A stretch of DNA of 64,000 nt from Hymenobacter mucosus (GTDB taxonomy: Bacteria; Bacteroidota; Bacteroidia; Cytophagales; Hymenobacteraceae): positions 372,001 to 436,000 of the forward strand of contig NZ_FZNS01000005.1 in NCBI RefSeq assembly GCF_900188255.1, in the 5' to 3' direction. Under the pieces are notes generated by a model. The model was not told the DNA's origin. It saw only the letters and a program-made list of their open reading frames with translations, and did no database searches. The position numbers and the translations under genes were made by a program. Shown here one piece after another: positions 1 through 9,861 of the stretch. Numbering within the stretch: position 1 is the stretch's first letter; every line of letters starts with the position of its first letter.

Positions 1-236
1 CCTAGGTAGTATTCCTTGTCAAGACCGAAGTCCTTAGAGCGGTGCATTACAAACTTTCCTATCTCCTCAAACGATCCTTCATCAAGTAACAGATCAATCC
101 GCTCGCGGGCAGTAAGCTTGCCTTTCTTGTGTTGGGCGTCGATGCGGGCTTGGCCGCCGCCCAATAAAGCTTCCTGGTTTTTGCGTTCAAGAATTTCGAG
201 TTTACTCAGGTGGGCTTCAGCGCGTGAATCAGACAT
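1..236 (-). CDS. acyl-CoA carboxylase carboxyltransferase (beta) subunit, N-terminal part
   Basis: Only the first 78 codons lie in the window; the gene runs off the left edge. The translation starts [20 protein letters not shown] and continues with [32 protein letters not shown] and KDFGL. This Gly-rich turn followed by the [10 protein letters not shown] motif is the standard N-terminus of propionyl-/methylmalonyl-CoA carboxyltransferase subunits (PccB type), which move carboxyl from biotin to propionyl-CoA or another acyl-CoA in the cytoplasm. The ATG at 234-236 is the natural start. Substrate cannot be told from this fragment; an acetyl-CoA or geranyl-CoA type remains possible. Family assignment is firm. 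Confidence 0.88.
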   Translation of the reverse strand, partial: MSDSRAEAHLSKLEILERKNQEALLGGGQARIDAQHKKGKLTARERIDLLLDEGSFEEIGKFVMHRSKDFGLDKEYYL

Positions 237-443
237 TGGGCGGGAGTAGGAAATGCAGAGTGTACTAGTTAGGTCAGGAAACCAAAGGTAACGCACCAAC
301 AAAGAAAAGCCGCACCAGAATTGTGGGGCGGCTTAGCAATGGCTAGGATATCGAGGTGCTGTTGTTGACACTTGTATATTGAGAGTATTAAGGTTAATAA
401 GTTAGAACCTGTACTAACAACGGTTAGCTTATTAAGCTACAAA

Positions 444-475
444 AAAGGCCGGCTCCTAGGTGGGAGCCGGCCTTT
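444..475 (-). terminator. intrinsic terminator of clpC
   Basis: A 13-bp perfect stem (AAAGGCCGGCTCC and its complement) with a short loop sits about 20 bases past the clpC stop, with an A-run that becomes a U-run on the minus strand. Confidence 0.85.
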
Positions 476-492
476 CTCATATTGAATGACGA

Positions 493-3111
493 TTACTCGC
501 CTTTCTTCTTAGTGTCTGGCTCGTCATCGTTGGGCTCGGGAGTTTCTTCCGGGCGCTCATCGCTGGCAAGGTTGGGCATTTCACCGCTCTTGCTTACGGA
601 GAAGGTTAGCTCCTCAGCATCGGCAGTGTAATCGGCCGTGATAACATCGCCCTGGGCGATTTCGGCTTTTAGAATTTCCTCCGCAATCGGATCTTCAATG
701 TACTTCTGGATGGCCCGGTTCAGCGGACGTGCACCATACTTCGGATCGTAGCCTTTCTCGGCTACAAAGTCCTTAGCAGCATCGGTCAGCTCCACTCGGT
801 AGCCCAGTGTCTGGATGCGGTTGAGCAACTTCGACAGCGAAATGTCAATAATGCGGTGGATGTCGTGCTTCTCAAGCGAGTTGAACACGATAACATCGTC
901 CAAACGGTTGAGGAACTCTGGTGAGAAGGTCTTGCGCAGAGCATTAGTGATAGTGCCCTTCGTAATCTCGTCCATGTTCTCCTGACGAGCCTTAGTGCCG
1001 AAGCCAATGCCAGCCCCGAAGTCCTGCAAGTCACGAGCTCCAATGTTAGAGGTCATGATGATGATGGTGTTGCGGAAGTCCACCTTGCGACCAAGGCCGT
1101 CGGTCAGAATGCCGTCATCTAGCACTTGCAAAAGCAGGTTGTACACGTCGGGGTGAGCTTTTTCAATCTCATCCAGCAGAATAACCGAATATGGCTTGCG
1201 ACGAATCTTCTCCGTGAGCTGACCGCCTTCTTCGTAGCCTACGTAGCCGGGAGGTGCGCCCACTAGGCGCGAGATGCTGAATTTCTCCATGTACTCCGAC
1301 ATATCGATACGCACGAGCGAATCTTCCTTATCGAAGAGGTAGTTAGCCAACACCTTCGCCAGTTCCGTCTTACCTACACCAGTTGGGCCTAGGAATACGA
1401 AAGAGCCGATTGGCTTCTTAGGGTCTTTCAAACCTACGCGAGTACGCTGAATAGCCTTCACAAGCTGAGCAATGGCCTTATCCTGACCAATCACCTTGCC
1501 CTTCAGCTCATCACCCATTTTCAGGAGCTTAGAGCTTTCGTTCTGAGCTACGCGGGAAACAGGAATGCCAGTCATCATGGCAATAACCTCAGCTACGTTC
1601 TCCTCTTTTACGGTGTAGCGCTTTTTCTTGGTCTCCTCTTCCCAATCCTTTTTGGCTTGGTCGAGTTGATCGATCAGCTTTTTCTCCGTGTCGCGGAGCT
1701 TAGCAGCTTCCTCGTACTTCTGCGATTTTACAACGCGGTTCTTCTCCGTCTTGATATTCTCAATCTGCTCTTCAAGCTTGAGGATATCTTCGGGTACCAC
1801 GATGTTGTTGATGTGGACACGGGCACCAGCCTCGTCAAGAATGTCGATGGCCTTATCGGGGAGGAAACGGTCCGACATGTAGCGGTCTGACAGTTTCACA
1901 CAAGCCTCAATTGCCTTGTCGGTGTACAGAACGTGATGGTGGTCCTGATACTTGTCCTTGATGTTGTTCAGGATTTCAATCGTCTCTTCTGGAGTGGTAG
2001 GATCTACCATTACCATCTGGAAACGACGGGCAAGGGCGCCGTCCTTTTCAATGTACTGACGATATTCGTCGAGCGTAGTAGCACCAATGCATTGAATCTC
2101 GCCACGAGCCAAGGCAGGTTTGAACATGTTGGAAGCATCTAGTGAACCAGATGCGCCACCAGCGCCCACAATCGTGTGCAGCTCGTCAATGAACAGGATA
2201 ACGTCGGGCGACTTCTCCAACTCATTCATTACGGCCTTCATGCGCTCCTCAAACTGGCCGCGGTACTTGGTACCAGCCACCAGTGAAGCAAGGTCAAGCG
2301 TAACTACGCGCTTACCAAACAGTACACGAGATACCTTCTTCTGGATGATGCGCAGGGCAAGGCCTTCAGCAATAGCCGTCTTACCAACACCAGGCTCACC
2401 AATCAGAATAGGGTTGTTCTTTTTGCGGCGCGACAGAATTTGGGCAACACGCTCAATTTCTTTTTCGCGACCTACAATAGGATCAAGCTTGTCCTCTTCA
2501 GCTAGCTTAGTCAGGTCGCGGCCGAAGTTATCGAGCACCGGAGTGCGCGACTTTTCGTTGCCCTTCTTTGGAGTAGCGCCGGCGCCAGCACCGCCGCGGC
2601 CTGCACCACCTCCAAAGAGGCGGTCGTTGTCATCATCGTCGGCCTCAGGGCCGTTAGTAGGGTTGTTCGCCGTGTTACCGTGGTAGTCCAGCGAATCGCG
2701 CACGGATTCGTAGTTCACGTTGAATTTGCTGAGGATTTGAGACGAAATGTTGTCTTCATCGCGCAAAATCGACAGGAGCAGGTGCTCGGTGCCAATGATT
2801 TCGCTTTTGAAGATTTTAGCTTCGAGGTAGGTAATCTTGAGGACTTTCTCGGTTTGCTTCGTCAGTGGGATAGAGCCAGTGATGCTCGTGCCCTGCGTGG
2901 CCGTGTTGCGAGTGGCCTGCTCAAGGGCATACTTCAGCTCGTCCACCGAAACACCCAATTTCTTGAGCAAGCCGATGGCCGTGCCTTCCCCTTCGCGAAT
3001 CATGCCCAGCAATAAGTGTTCGGTACCGATATAGTCGTGCCCGAGCCGGATGGCCTCTTCCCGGCTCAGGGAGATGACCTCCTTGACTCGATTTGAGAAT
3101 TTAGCTTCCAT
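493..3111 (-). CDS. clpC: ATP-dependent Clp protease ATP-binding subunit ClpC
   Basis: AAA+ unfoldase that feeds substrates to the ClpP protease in the cytoplasm. Domain order in the 872-aa product: two Clp N repeats (about residues 1-145, with [12 protein letters not shown] and [12 protein letters not shown] as the repeated element), a Gly-rich acidic linker (about 155-190), AAA module 1 with Walker A GEPGVGKT near 238-245, a UVR/coiled-coil middle domain containing [13 protein letters not shown] module 2 with Walker A GPTGVGKT, and a D2-small C-terminal domain. The middle and UVR region marks it as ClpC rather than ClpA or ClpB. The ATG giving [12 protein letters not shown] is chosen; the longer frame would start at a TTG and add a non-conserved 12 residues. 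It ends in an acidic/lysine tail. A hairpin terminator follows. Confidence 0.97.
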   Translation of the reverse strand: MEAKFSNRVKEVISLSREEAIRLGHDYIGTEHLLLGMIREGEGTAIGLLKKLGVSVDELKYALEQATRNTATQGTSITGSIPLTKQTEKVLKITYLEAKIFKSEIIGTEHLLLSILRDEDNISSQILSKFNVNYESVRDSLDYHGNTANNPTNGPEADDDDNDRLFGGGAGRGGAGAGATPKKGNEKSRTPVLDNFGRDLTKLAEEDKLDPIVGREKEIERVAQILSRRKKNNPILIGEPGVGKTAIAEGLALRIIQKKVSRVLFGKRVVTLDLASLVAGTKYRGQFEERMKAVMNELEKSPDVILFIDELHTIVGAGGASGSLDASNMFKPALARGEIQCIGATTLDEYRQYIEKDGALARRFQMVMVDPTTPEETIEILNNIKDKYQDHHHVLYTDKAIEACVKLSDRYMSDRFLPDKAIDILDEAGARVHINNIVVPEDILKLEEQIENIKTEKNRVVKSQKYEEAAKLRDTEKKLIDQLDQAKKDWEEETKKKRYTVKEENVAEVIAMMTGIPVSRVAQNESSKLLKMGDELKGKVIGQDKAIAQLVKAIQRTRVGLKDPKKPIGSFVFLGPTGVGKTELAKVLANYLFDKEDSLVRIDMSEYMEKFSISRLVGAPPGYVGYEEGGQLTEKIRRKPYSVILLDEIEKAHPDVYNLLLQVLDDGILTDGLGRKVDFRNTIIIMTSNIGARDLQDFGAGIGFGTKARQENMDEITKGTITNALRKTFSPEFLNRLDDVIVFNSLEKHDIHRIIDISLSKLLNRIQTLGYRVELTDAAKDFVAEKGYDPKYGARPLNRAIQKYIEDPIAEEILKAEIAQGDVITADYTADAEELTFSVSKSGEMPNLASDERPEETPEPNDDEPDTKKKGE

Positions 3112-3235
3112 GCAGATAAGGTAGTGAAGAAAAACGGAACCCCGCAAGTGTAAGTGGAGGCAGCAAATGCGGGTTTTGGCCGTTGTTATCTGAAAACAGA
3201 TTGTGACGGGCGAAGGTTCGGAGGCGGCAAGTACA

Positions 3236-3868
3236 CTACGTAAGAAAACTGCCGGCGGCCGGTCCCTGCATGAATAGCAGGTCTAAGATGCTGAGTCCCG
3301 GTACAAAATCTTTACCAAACGTTTGGCGATACGACTTACCCGACTTCCTGTCAGGTTCGGCAGTTTTCGGTGTCAGCCAGTCGCGGCGGTCTAGCACAGA
3401 TGCAGTAGGAACGTGAGGGAGAAAGGAGGGATAAGAGGGCAAATATTCAGTAGTAAGCTGAAGGGAAAGCGGCAGGCGTAAGCAGCGTAAGTAGAAACGC
3501 AGAAAAGCCAGATTAAGGTCAAAAAGCAACCTAGGCTTCTGTACGTAAATATCGTGCAGATAGTCGGCGTAATATTCAAAATACGGTGTGCCACCGTAAG
3601 CGGTTTGCAATGTGCGCCAGTGCTGATGAATCCAGTTCTGACGATAATCAATCTCTACGGCGTTAATCAGCACTTTTTCGCTGCGGTTGCCATCTATTAC
3701 TGGCACGGTAAGAGGCTTTACTCCTTGTGCAGTGAGAATAAGGCAACGGTTCCGATAGGTTTGTTTACGGTAGTGCTCCTGGGTTTCCAGCCATAGTGTC
3801 TGGTTGCCAATTAATTCACCAAAAAATGCAATAGGTGGATGGTAGTGAGTTTCAAACAGAACGGGCAT
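3236..3868 (-). CDS. WbqC-like family protein
   Basis: A 210-aa soluble protein. The N-terminal ETHYHPPIAFF stretch, a central KVLINAVEIDYRQNW, then HWRTLQTAYGGTPYFEYYAD and the C-terminal YRQTFGKDFVPGLSILDLLF are the conserved blocks of the WbqC-like family (Pfam WbqC). The family is common in Bacteroidota and was named after an O-antigen locus protein; its reaction is unknown. In many Bacteroidota it sits beside signal peptidase genes, which is not the case here: it lies between clpC and a secreted protein gene. Starts at an ATG. Family confident, function open. Confidence 0.85.
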   Translation of the reverse strand: MPVLFETHYHPPIAFFGELIGNQTLWLETQEHYRKQTYRNRCLILTAQGVKPLTVPVIDGNRSEKVLINAVEIDYRQNWIHQHWRTLQTAYGGTPYFEYYADYLHDIYVQKPRLLFDLNLAFLRFYLRCLRLPLSLQLTTEYLPSYPSFLPHVPTASVLDRRDWLTPKTAEPDRKSGKSYRQTFGKDFVPGLSILDLLFMQGPAAGSFLT

Positions 3869-3974
3869 ACGAAAGGCGATTATGGGCTCTGAGAAACCAT
3901 TAAGCGGTAAGGAAGAGCATTCTGCCGAACGAACCGAACCATTATCCTGCCGAAAGGCATTTTAAGGAAAGCAA

Positions 3975-3982
3975 TATCTTTG
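3975..3982 (+). promoter_or_regulatory. possible Bacteroidota -7 element (TATCTTTG)
   Basis: TATCTTTG fits the Bacteroidota consensus TAnnTTTG and lies 16 bases before the start of the GWxTD-like gene. No clear TTG -33 element is seen at the usual spacing, so this is tentative. Confidence 0.35.
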
Positions 3983-3998
3983 AACCCGACAAGCTGAC

Positions 3999-4874
3999 AT
4001 GATGCGTGCTGCACTTACTCTATTATTCTTTCTTCTACTAGGTGCAGCACAAGCTGCCGCTCCCCCGCAACTGGTGTTAGATGTTGCACGCTTTCGCAAT
4101 GAAAACGTGGCTGTAAAAGGCGCAGTGGTGGAAGTATACGCTACGGTTTCGGGGCAGTCGTTGACGTACAAGCGCCGCGGTCCTAAGCTCTTTCAAGCGG
4201 CAGCCACTGTTACGCTCGAACTCATTCGTCCTGACGGGGCAGCAGTGTACCAGGAAACAGTACTATTGAAGCCCCCTGTGCTGCGCGACACCACTGCGGT
4301 TATTAAAAACCCCATTAGCTTTCAAAAGCGCATTGTAGTGCCTGATGGAAGCTATGTGCTGCGAGGCCAAGTCCGTGACCAGTATAAAGGAGGTACCGCC
4401 AACATTGTGGAAGTCCCGCTTGTCCTGCAATCAACCTCTATTAAGCCTGTTTTAAGCGATATTGTGCTGCTAGCAAAACCTGCCTCGCGCACTATAGCCG
4501 ATGGCAACAATTTTATTCGGAACGGCTTTAGTCTAACCCGTGCCCCCGGTGGGTTGTATGCTCGTGGAGCCGATAAGGTGTACTTTTACTCCGAGCTACA
4601 TAATGCCACATCCGATCAGCCGCTCACGTTGCGGTATCGATTACGAACTCCTACTGCTACGAAAGACTTGGTGACTAGTACTGGTAGCGTCACGGGCGCT
4701 TCGGGCAAGCCTACTGTAGTGTCAGGCGAAGTAGATATTAGCAAGGTGCCGGCCGGCGAGTACGTGCTACTTGTGGAAGTGCGTAATGCCAAGAATCAAC
4801 TGCTTGCCTCTCAAACAGCCAAATTAAGTCGTAACCCCGACGATTACGCGCCTGCCGGGGCCGTAATGCCCTAA
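3999..4874 (+). CDS. secreted protein resembling the N-terminal half of GWxTD-domain proteins
   Basis: A 291-aa exported protein with a signal peptide (about residues 1-20, ending AAQAAA). The mature part looks beta-rich: VAVKGAVVEVYATVSGQSLTY early on, then VVPDGSYVLRGQVRD, ending KVPAGEYVLLVEVRNAKNQLL. From memory these blocks match the two beta domains in front of the GWxTD domain in Bacteroidota GWxTD proteins, but the GWxTD part itself is absent: the frame stops after a short PDDYAP tail. The next gene begins 3 bases after the stop, so the end is natural and not a frameshift visible here. Probably periplasmic. Coupling to the acyltransferase gene suggests an envelope role, which is inference. 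Confidence 0.7.
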   Translation: MMRAALTLLFFLLLGAAQAAAPPQLVLDVARFRNENVAVKGAVVEVYATVSGQSLTYKRRGPKLFQAAATVTLELIRPDGAAVYQETVLLKPPVLRDTTAVIKNPISFQKRIVVPDGSYVLRGQVRDQYKGGTANIVEVPLVLQSTSIKPVLSDIVLLAKPASRTIADGNNFIRNGFSLTRAPGGLYARGADKVYFYSELHNATSDQPLTLRYRLRTPTATKDLVTSTGSVTGASGKPTVVSGEVDISKVPAGEYVLLVEVRNAKNQLLASQTAKLSRNPDDYAPAGAVMP

Positions 4875-4877
4875 TGA

Positions 4878-5771
4878 ATGAGAAAAAAGAAGTCAGCGTC
4901 TTGGTACTACCGCCCGCTAGAGTGGCTACTGGTAGGTATAGCTAGCTTACCCTTGTCTGCGCTGTATGCTGTAGCTGGGGTGCTGTATGTCCTTATGGCG
5001 TATGTGCTACGCTACCGGCAGCGGGTAGTACTACAAAACCTGCGCAATTCCTTTCCGGATAAAACTGAAGCCGAAATCCGCCGCATTGGGAAGAAATTCT
5101 ACTGGCACTTCGCCCAGGTTATCGTGGAGATTTTGAAACTGCGTGCCATATCTGAAACCGAACTACGGCACCGAGTACGCTTCACCAATCCAGAAGTACT
5201 CAGCAATTTATTCGCAAAGAAGCGGCAGGTGCTGACCCTGGGTTCTCATGCTGGCAACTGGGAATGGATTCTGGCGGCGGCAGCACTAAACTACCCGGGG
5301 CAGGCTGGCGGAGTGTACAAGCCGCTGATGAACCCCTTCTTTGAGGATTTCATGCGCCGCCTGCGTAGCCGCACCGGAGCCCATCTGGTCCCTATGCTAG
5401 CTACCCTGCGCGACTTAGTGCAGTATAGAGGTACTGGCCGTACCTTGAGCTTACTCACTGACCAAGCTGCTGGCCCCGAAGATCATCCGTACTGGACTAC
5501 CTTTTTACACCAAGACACGCCCTTCTACACGGGAGCCGACAAGTTGGCTGCTCAACTGCATTGTGCAGCAGTGTACGTAGGAATTCGGCGTGTACGTCGT
5601 GGCTACTATGAAATTACGTTTACTGAGTTCCACGACGGTGAAACATCGCTTATAAAAGGCTCCCACGTACTCACGGAAGCCTTTGCTCGGCAGCTTGAAC
5701 GAGATATTCAGGCTAGTCCGCCCGACTACCTCTGGTCGCACCGCCGCTGGAAGCACAAGCGAAACTTGTAA
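4878..5771 (+). CDS. LpxL/HtrB-type lipid A biosynthesis acyltransferase
   Basis: A 297-aa membrane-associated lysophospholipid/lipid A acyltransferase family protein. It has an N-terminal transmembrane segment (about 15-40) and the acyltransferase H-x4-D/E motif in GSHAGNWEW, followed by GGVYKPLMNPFF and LLTDQAAGPEDHPYW, which match conserved blocks of the family. Such enzymes add a secondary acyl chain to lipid A or a related lipid at the cytoplasmic face of the inner membrane. The gene starts 3 bases after the upstream stop, so the two are almost certainly co-transcribed. It ends convergently with the Sua5/YciO gene. Acyl donor and exact lipid cannot be read from sequence. Confidence 0.88.
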   Translation: MRKKKSASWYYRPLEWLLVGIASLPLSALYAVAGVLYVLMAYVLRYRQRVVLQNLRNSFPDKTEAEIRRIGKKFYWHFAQVIVEILKLRAISETELRHRVRFTNPEVLSNLFAKKRQVLTLGSHAGNWEWILAAAALNYPGQAGGVYKPLMNPFFEDFMRRLRSRTGAHLVPMLATLRDLVQYRGTGRTLSLLTDQAAGPEDHPYWTTFLHQDTPFYTGADKLAAQLHCAAVYVGIRRVRRGYYEITFTEFHDGETSLIKGSHVLTEAFARQLERDIQASPPDYLWSHRRWKHKRNL

Positions 5772-5814
5772 CTGGCTAAGCATAGCCCGTTTACTTAGGT
5801 TGCCTAGTTCTGAG

Positions 5815-6444
5815 TTACAGATACTGCTCTATATCGCCGGCACCTTGACGGATGATGTCAAAATCTTCGTTTGTGCAGTCGACGACAGTGCTGGCAATGT
5901 TATTACCAAAACCCCCATCAATCACTAGGTCAACCAAAGGCCGGTATTTCTCGAAGATCAGGTCTGGGTCGGTGCTGTATTCCAGCAATTCGTCGTCGTC
6001 GTGAATGGACGTGGACACGATAGGGTTGCCTAGCTCTCGCACGAGGCTCGTGCATATGTTATTGTCGGGTACCCGAATACCAACGGTTTTTCGCTTCACG
6101 CCGCCGTATCGCGGCGCTTTGGGGCTAGCTTCAAAAATAAAGGTGAACGGGCCAGGCAACGCCTTTTTTAGCACTTTATACACCGGCGTAGTAATGCCAT
6201 GAGCGTAGTCGGTGATGTGCGAGAGGTCGGAGCAGATAAAGGATAAATTAGCCTTATCGGGATGAATACCCTTAATACGGCATAGCTTCTCCACGGCCTT
6301 TGCATTGTGGATATCACACCCCAACCCATACACTGTATCGGTTGGATAGATAATAACGCCACCGTTGCGAAGTACGTCTACGGCCTGTAGGAGGCGGTTC
6401 TGAGGTGGATTATCGGGGTGAATGCGAAGCAGCGTAGCAGCCAT
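5815..6444 (-). CDS. Sua5/YciO/YrdC-family protein (L-threonylcarbamoyladenylate synthase type)
   Basis: A 209-aa cytosolic protein of the YrdC fold. Visible blocks are GGVIIYPTDTVYGLGCDI near residues 28-45, a KGIHPDKANLSF segment where Sua5 has its KxR-type loop, LPGPFTFIFEAS, KTVGIRVPDN and a closing ASTVVDC. Sua5/YrdC (TsaC) makes threonylcarbamoyl-AMP for the t6A modification of ANN-decoding tRNAs. The short length (no extra Sua5 C-terminal domain) and the altered KxR loop bring it closer to YciO, whose role in t6A is weaker and debated. A second true TsaC may exist elsewhere in the genome. ATG start. Confidence 0.88.
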   Translation of the reverse strand: MAATLLRIHPDNPPQNRLLQAVDVLRNGGVIIYPTDTVYGLGCDIHNAKAVEKLCRIKGIHPDKANLSFICSDLSHITDYAHGITTPVYKVLKKALPGPFTFIFEASPKAPRYGGVKRKTVGIRVPDNNICTSLVRELGNPIVSTSIHDDDELLEYSTDPDLIFEKYRPLVDLVIDGGFGNNIASTVVDCTNEDFDIIRQGAGDIEQYL

Positions 6445-6585
6445 AGCGAAACAGGAAATTTGGGTGAACAGGGCCCTCCGCGCTAAGAAGCAGCGGGGCG
6501 GTCAATGTACAAGGAGAGGAGTAAACCTGCTACTCTTTCGATAAAAAGACGCGTAGAGTTGCCTTTATCTGCTATTTGAGAACAT

Positions 6586-6622
6586 AAAAAAGGCTCCGGC
6601 GCATTGTGCCGGAGCCTTTTTT
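6586..6622 (-). terminator. intrinsic terminator of the T9SS-sorted protein gene
   Basis: Perfect stem AAAAAAGGCTCCGGC / GCCGGAGCCTTTTTT with a short loop, less than 20 bases past the downstream stop of the minus-strand gene. The A/T runs on both sides would work in either direction. Confidence 0.88.
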
Positions 6623-6640
6623 ATGCGGAATTGGTAAAGT

Positions 6641-8470
6641 TTATTGCTTCACGAACAAGCGAGAAACGCTACCTGCTTTGGTAGTGAGGCGAACAGAATA
6701 TACCCCACTCTTCAGTGCCGATATGTCTAGCTGCGATTCATTTGTCAGTACTGACGCTTGCTGTACGCGCTGGCCCAGGCTGTTAAATACCTCCAGCGTG
6801 GCCCCACGACCAGCCGCGCCTACCTGCACGGTGAGTTGGGTAGTAGCCGGGTTCGGGAAGACAGCAACGGTAGCGGCAAACGCAGCCTCACGACGCCCGA
6901 GCGCTAAGTCAGACAAGCCACGCGGAATGATCTGGTAGCCTTCCGTGTAAGGCGATGAATTGTCGAACTGGGAGCCAACGCCCGTGAGCGAGAACGGACC
7001 GGCCGGAGCTGGCTGGTTGTATAAGGTAGTGCCGTTGTTGATACGAATCTGGTAGGTTACGCCGTTAGCATCTGCTACTGTTACGTTGTAGCCCGTAGTT
7101 GTAGCAGGCGAGTTCGTTAGCCACTGGCCAGGGTTGGTAGCCGTAAGTGGGCCTGGAATACGTACTAGCTCCGACTCTTCGGCTTCCGTGAGGGCCGTGG
7201 TGATAACGCGGGGCTGGTAGGTGCGACGGGCGCGGCCGGCGGGCGTGATGCTGGTAAGGGTAATTTGAGTAAGGCCATTAAACTGACCCAGGGTGCCAGC
7301 TACTTCCACCGAATCACCTTCTGCCAGCACAATGGTGCCAATAGCAGTAGAAGAGAAGATGCCAATACCGCCGGTGTTGTCGATAACCGTCAGTTGGTAG
7401 CCCGTCGTGCGGGTATTTGTGCCGTATACCGTGCCGCGAACGGCTACGGCAGCACCATTTTGCATGGGCACACCCGTCGCATCGTTTACCGTGAGAGTGG
7501 CAATAGGCGAAATAACAGGAGTAGGTGCAACATCATTATCGGTGATGGTGAGGGTATAGGAGCCGGCCGCAGTAGCAGCACCAGCTGGCAACACATTCCG
7601 CAACGATAGAACAACAGTTTCTGCTGATTCAAACGCAGCGTCGTCCACAATGGTCAGCGTAGCGTTTTGAGCGGCCGTAGAGCCGGCCGGAAACGTCAGC
7701 GTTTGCGTCGCAAAGGTGTAATCAGCGGGAGAGGTAGCTGTACCCCCAGCAGTTGCAACGGCTACCTCTACAGTAATAGCCTGAGTGCTGGCTGCACTTA
7801 GCGTAACAGGTAGTTGCACGGTGCCAGCGTTTTCGGCTACCGTAGCAGCAGTAGCTCCAAAAGTAATCGTAGGTACAGTAGTGGAGCTAGCCACCGCCGT
7901 GCCAAGTACCCGCAGATCATCAATACGCCAACTTCCCGCAGCAGCCTCAGCATTGTAGCCATAAATGCGGAACTCTACCGGCGAGGCCACTGCCGCAAAT
8001 GCAGCTGGTAAAGTTACCAAAGTGTTGTTGCGGGTATCGGTGTTGTCGGGCACATTGACTGCCAGAAGGTTAGCAGTGAAGTTGTCGAGGCTGGAACGGA
8101 TGGCCCAGTCGCGAATACCAGTGCCGGAGCGGCGCTCATCTAGGCGCAAGCTGTCTAGGCGGAGAGTATACCCAGCACTAGGCGTTACAGAAAAGCTGAA
8201 GTAGTCGGTAGCATCAAGAGCAGCAGTGCTCCAGTCAGTAGCAGCGAAGGTATTTGATCCGGCAGAGGCTACTACACCGGTTCCACGGGTAACGGGGCTG
8301 AGCTGGGCATTAGTAGGTTGGGCATCCGCATTAAAAGTGGCTTCTGAGCCGGTGGCACCCGTGAAGGAGTACTGGCCTAGTAGCGTTTGAGCGTGAGCTA
8401 CCGAAGCAAAACTCAGTAACGTGGCAACCACAGCTACGCGGCGCGGCCAGGAAGAGTATGTGTGTTTCAT
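6641..8470 (-). CDS. secreted Calx-beta protein with OB-fold region and T9SS type A sorting domain
   Basis: A 609-aa exported, multi-domain protein. A signal peptide ends near SVAHAQ. A jelly-roll-like region follows (about 28-190, with SWRIDDLRVLGT). Next is a Calx-beta domain (about 200-312: VAENAGTVQLPVTLS, FESAETVVLSL, YTLTITDND), then an OB-fold-like region (about 318-520: VRGTVYG, GGIGIF, VAGTLGQFNGLTQI). The C-terminal ~80 residues (VFPNPATTQLTVQV, LEVFNSLGQRV, LKSGVYSVRL, ending RLFVKQ) form a type IX secretion sorting domain, so it should be exported by T9SS and attached to or released from the surface. OB-fold plus Calx-beta often occurs in extracellular nucleases or adhesins, but no catalytic domain is seen. 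The ATG is taken; the frame extends one TTG upstream. Confidence 0.85.
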   Translation of the reverse strand: MKHTYSSWPRRVAVVATLLSFASVAHAQTLLGQYSFTGATGSEATFNADAQPTNAQLSPVTRGTGVVASAGSNTFAATDWSTAALDATDYFSFSVTPSAGYTLRLDSLRLDERRSGTGIRDWAIRSSLDNFTANLLAVNVPDNTDTRNNTLVTLPAAFAAVASPVEFRIYGYNAEAAAGSWRIDDLRVLGTAVASSTTVPTITFGATAATVAENAGTVQLPVTLSAASTQAITVEVAVATAGGTATSPADYTFATQTLTFPAGSTAAQNATLTIVDDAAFESAETVVLSLRNVLPAGAATAAGSYTLTITDNDVAPTPVISPIATLTVNDATGVPMQNGAAVAVRGTVYGTNTRTTGYQLTVIDNTGGIGIFSSTAIGTIVLAEGDSVEVAGTLGQFNGLTQITLTSITPAGRARRTYQPRVITTALTEAEESELVRIPGPLTATNPGQWLTNSPATTTGYNVTVADANGVTYQIRINNGTTLYNQPAPAGPFSLTGVGSQFDNSSPYTEGYQIIPRGLSDLALGRREAAFAATVAVFPNPATTQLTVQVGAAGRGATLEVFNSLGQRVQQASVLTNESQLDISALKSGVYSVRLTTKAGSVSRLFVKQ

Positions 8471-8569
8471 CAAGAATAAAATAGGAGGGTGAAAGGGTAC
8501 TAGGGGAGTAGGACAAAAGACGCTGATGAACCAAAGAGGCTGGACTATACTTCCGCCGCAGATTCCGCG

Positions 8570-8577
8570 TACTTTTG
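8570..8577 (+). promoter_or_regulatory. possible -7 element upstream of mltG
   Basis: TACTTTTG fits TAnnTTTG and lies about 90 bases before the mltG start. No convincing -33 TTG is seen, so this is weak. Confidence 0.3.
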
Positions 8578-8664
8578 GAGGCCCAAAGCTACCTCAAACC
8601 CCTTGGTTACCCAAAGGGTTTGTCCTAACCCCCTCTGTACCTGTTTGCTTTCTACTTGTCATTC

Positions 8665-9741
8665 ATGGCCAAAACCCGCATCGACTACAAAGCTAAAGCC
8701 ACGAAGCGCCGCAACCGCTTTGCGTATACCACGGGCATTATCGGGCTGCTGCTCATTACGTTCTCGTATTATTTCTATCAGATATTCTTCACCCCGAACG
8801 TAGAAACCAAAGGCCGTCCTACGTACGTGGTAGTGCGCCGCGGCGAGACGGCCAAGCAAGTGCTGGACTCCATTGACGCCAGCGGAGTAATTATCGATAA
8901 GCTGAGCTTACACTTCGTGGCTCGGCTTATGAAATACGAGAAGCTGGTGAAGCCAGGACGGTACGAGCTGAAAGACGGCTACACCAACCGCCAGTTGATT
9001 AACGACCTACGCACTGGAAGCAACAAGCTGCCCCTCATGCTGACGTTCCAAAACATCCGTCTCCGTGAGGACTTGGCTCGCAAGCTTAGTACCACCATTG
9101 ATGCTCGCCCTAGCCAGTTCGATTCCTTGCTGAACTCCCCAGCATACACTAAAAGCTTAGGCTTCGACACCACGAGTATTCTGACGATGTTCATCCCGAA
9201 CACGTATGAGTTGCTATGGAATACGTCCGCCGACAACCTAATGCAGCGGATGAAAAAGGAGTATGAGAAGTTTTGGACGCCTGAACGCGACGCCCAGCGT
9301 AAGAAATTAGGCCTTACTCGCACGGAAGTGAGCATTCTGGCTAGCATTGTGGAAGCTGAGCAGCAGCAGCACCCCGACGAGCGCCCCCGGGTAGCGGGCG
9401 TGTACCTCAACCGGCTCAAGCGCGGAATGAAACTCCAGGCCGACCCCACCGTCGTATACGCCAACCGCGACTTCACTATCAAGCGTGTGCTGAATGTGCA
9501 CTTAGCCAAAGACTCGCCCTACAACACGTATAAATACGCGGGCCTGCCGCCCGGCCCTATCAACCTGCCCAGCATTGCCAGCATTGACGCCGTGCTGAAC
9601 CCCGAAAGCCACGATTACCTCTACTTCTGCGCCAAAGAAGACTTCAGCGGCTACCATGCGTTTGCCACCAACGAGGCGGGGCACTTGGTAAACGCGCGCC
9701 GGTACCAGGCGGCTCTGAGCCGGGCTGGCATCATGAAGTAA
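8665..9741 (+). CDS. mltG: endolytic murein transglycosylase MltG
   Basis: A 358-aa inner-membrane enzyme that cleaves nascent peptidoglycan strands and helps end glycan chain synthesis. It has a short basic cytoplasmic tail, one transmembrane helix (about 20-43), a LysM-like subdomain (YVVVRRGETAKQVLDSI) and the YceG catalytic domain. The catalytic Glu is in SIVEAEQ (about residue 230), followed by VAGVYLNRLKRGMKLQADPT, TYKYAGLPPGPI and YLYFCAKEDFSGYHAF, all hallmark MltG blocks. The ATG giving MAKTRIDY is chosen over an upstream TTG. It is followed by a thioesterase and a YihY-type gene on the same strand with gaps of about 100 bases. Confidence 0.95.
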   Translation: MAKTRIDYKAKATKRRNRFAYTTGIIGLLLITFSYYFYQIFFTPNVETKGRPTYVVVRRGETAKQVLDSIDASGVIIDKLSLHFVARLMKYEKLVKPGRYELKDGYTNRQLINDLRTGSNKLPLMLTFQNIRLREDLARKLSTTIDARPSQFDSLLNSPAYTKSLGFDTTSILTMFIPNTYELLWNTSADNLMQRMKKEYEKFWTPERDAQRKKLGLTRTEVSILASIVEAEQQQHPDERPRVAGVYLNRLKRGMKLQADPTVVYANRDFTIKRVLNVHLAKDSPYNTYKYAGLPPGPINLPSIASIDAVLNPESHDYLYFCAKEDFSGYHAFATNEAGHLVNARRYQAALSRAGIMK

Positions 9742-9861
9742 CTCCAGCTACTAGGCAGCATGTAGCCGACGCCCGACGCGCCTAATGTGCTGTAAAATAT
9801 ATTAGCTGAGCTTGTTCTTACTCTATCTGTAGTTCTCCACCCTAGCACCCTGTTGCAATTC

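Noticed and set aside
2120-2686. 188-aa plus-strand frame inside clpC
   Set aside because: Antisense shadow of a strongly conserved gene.
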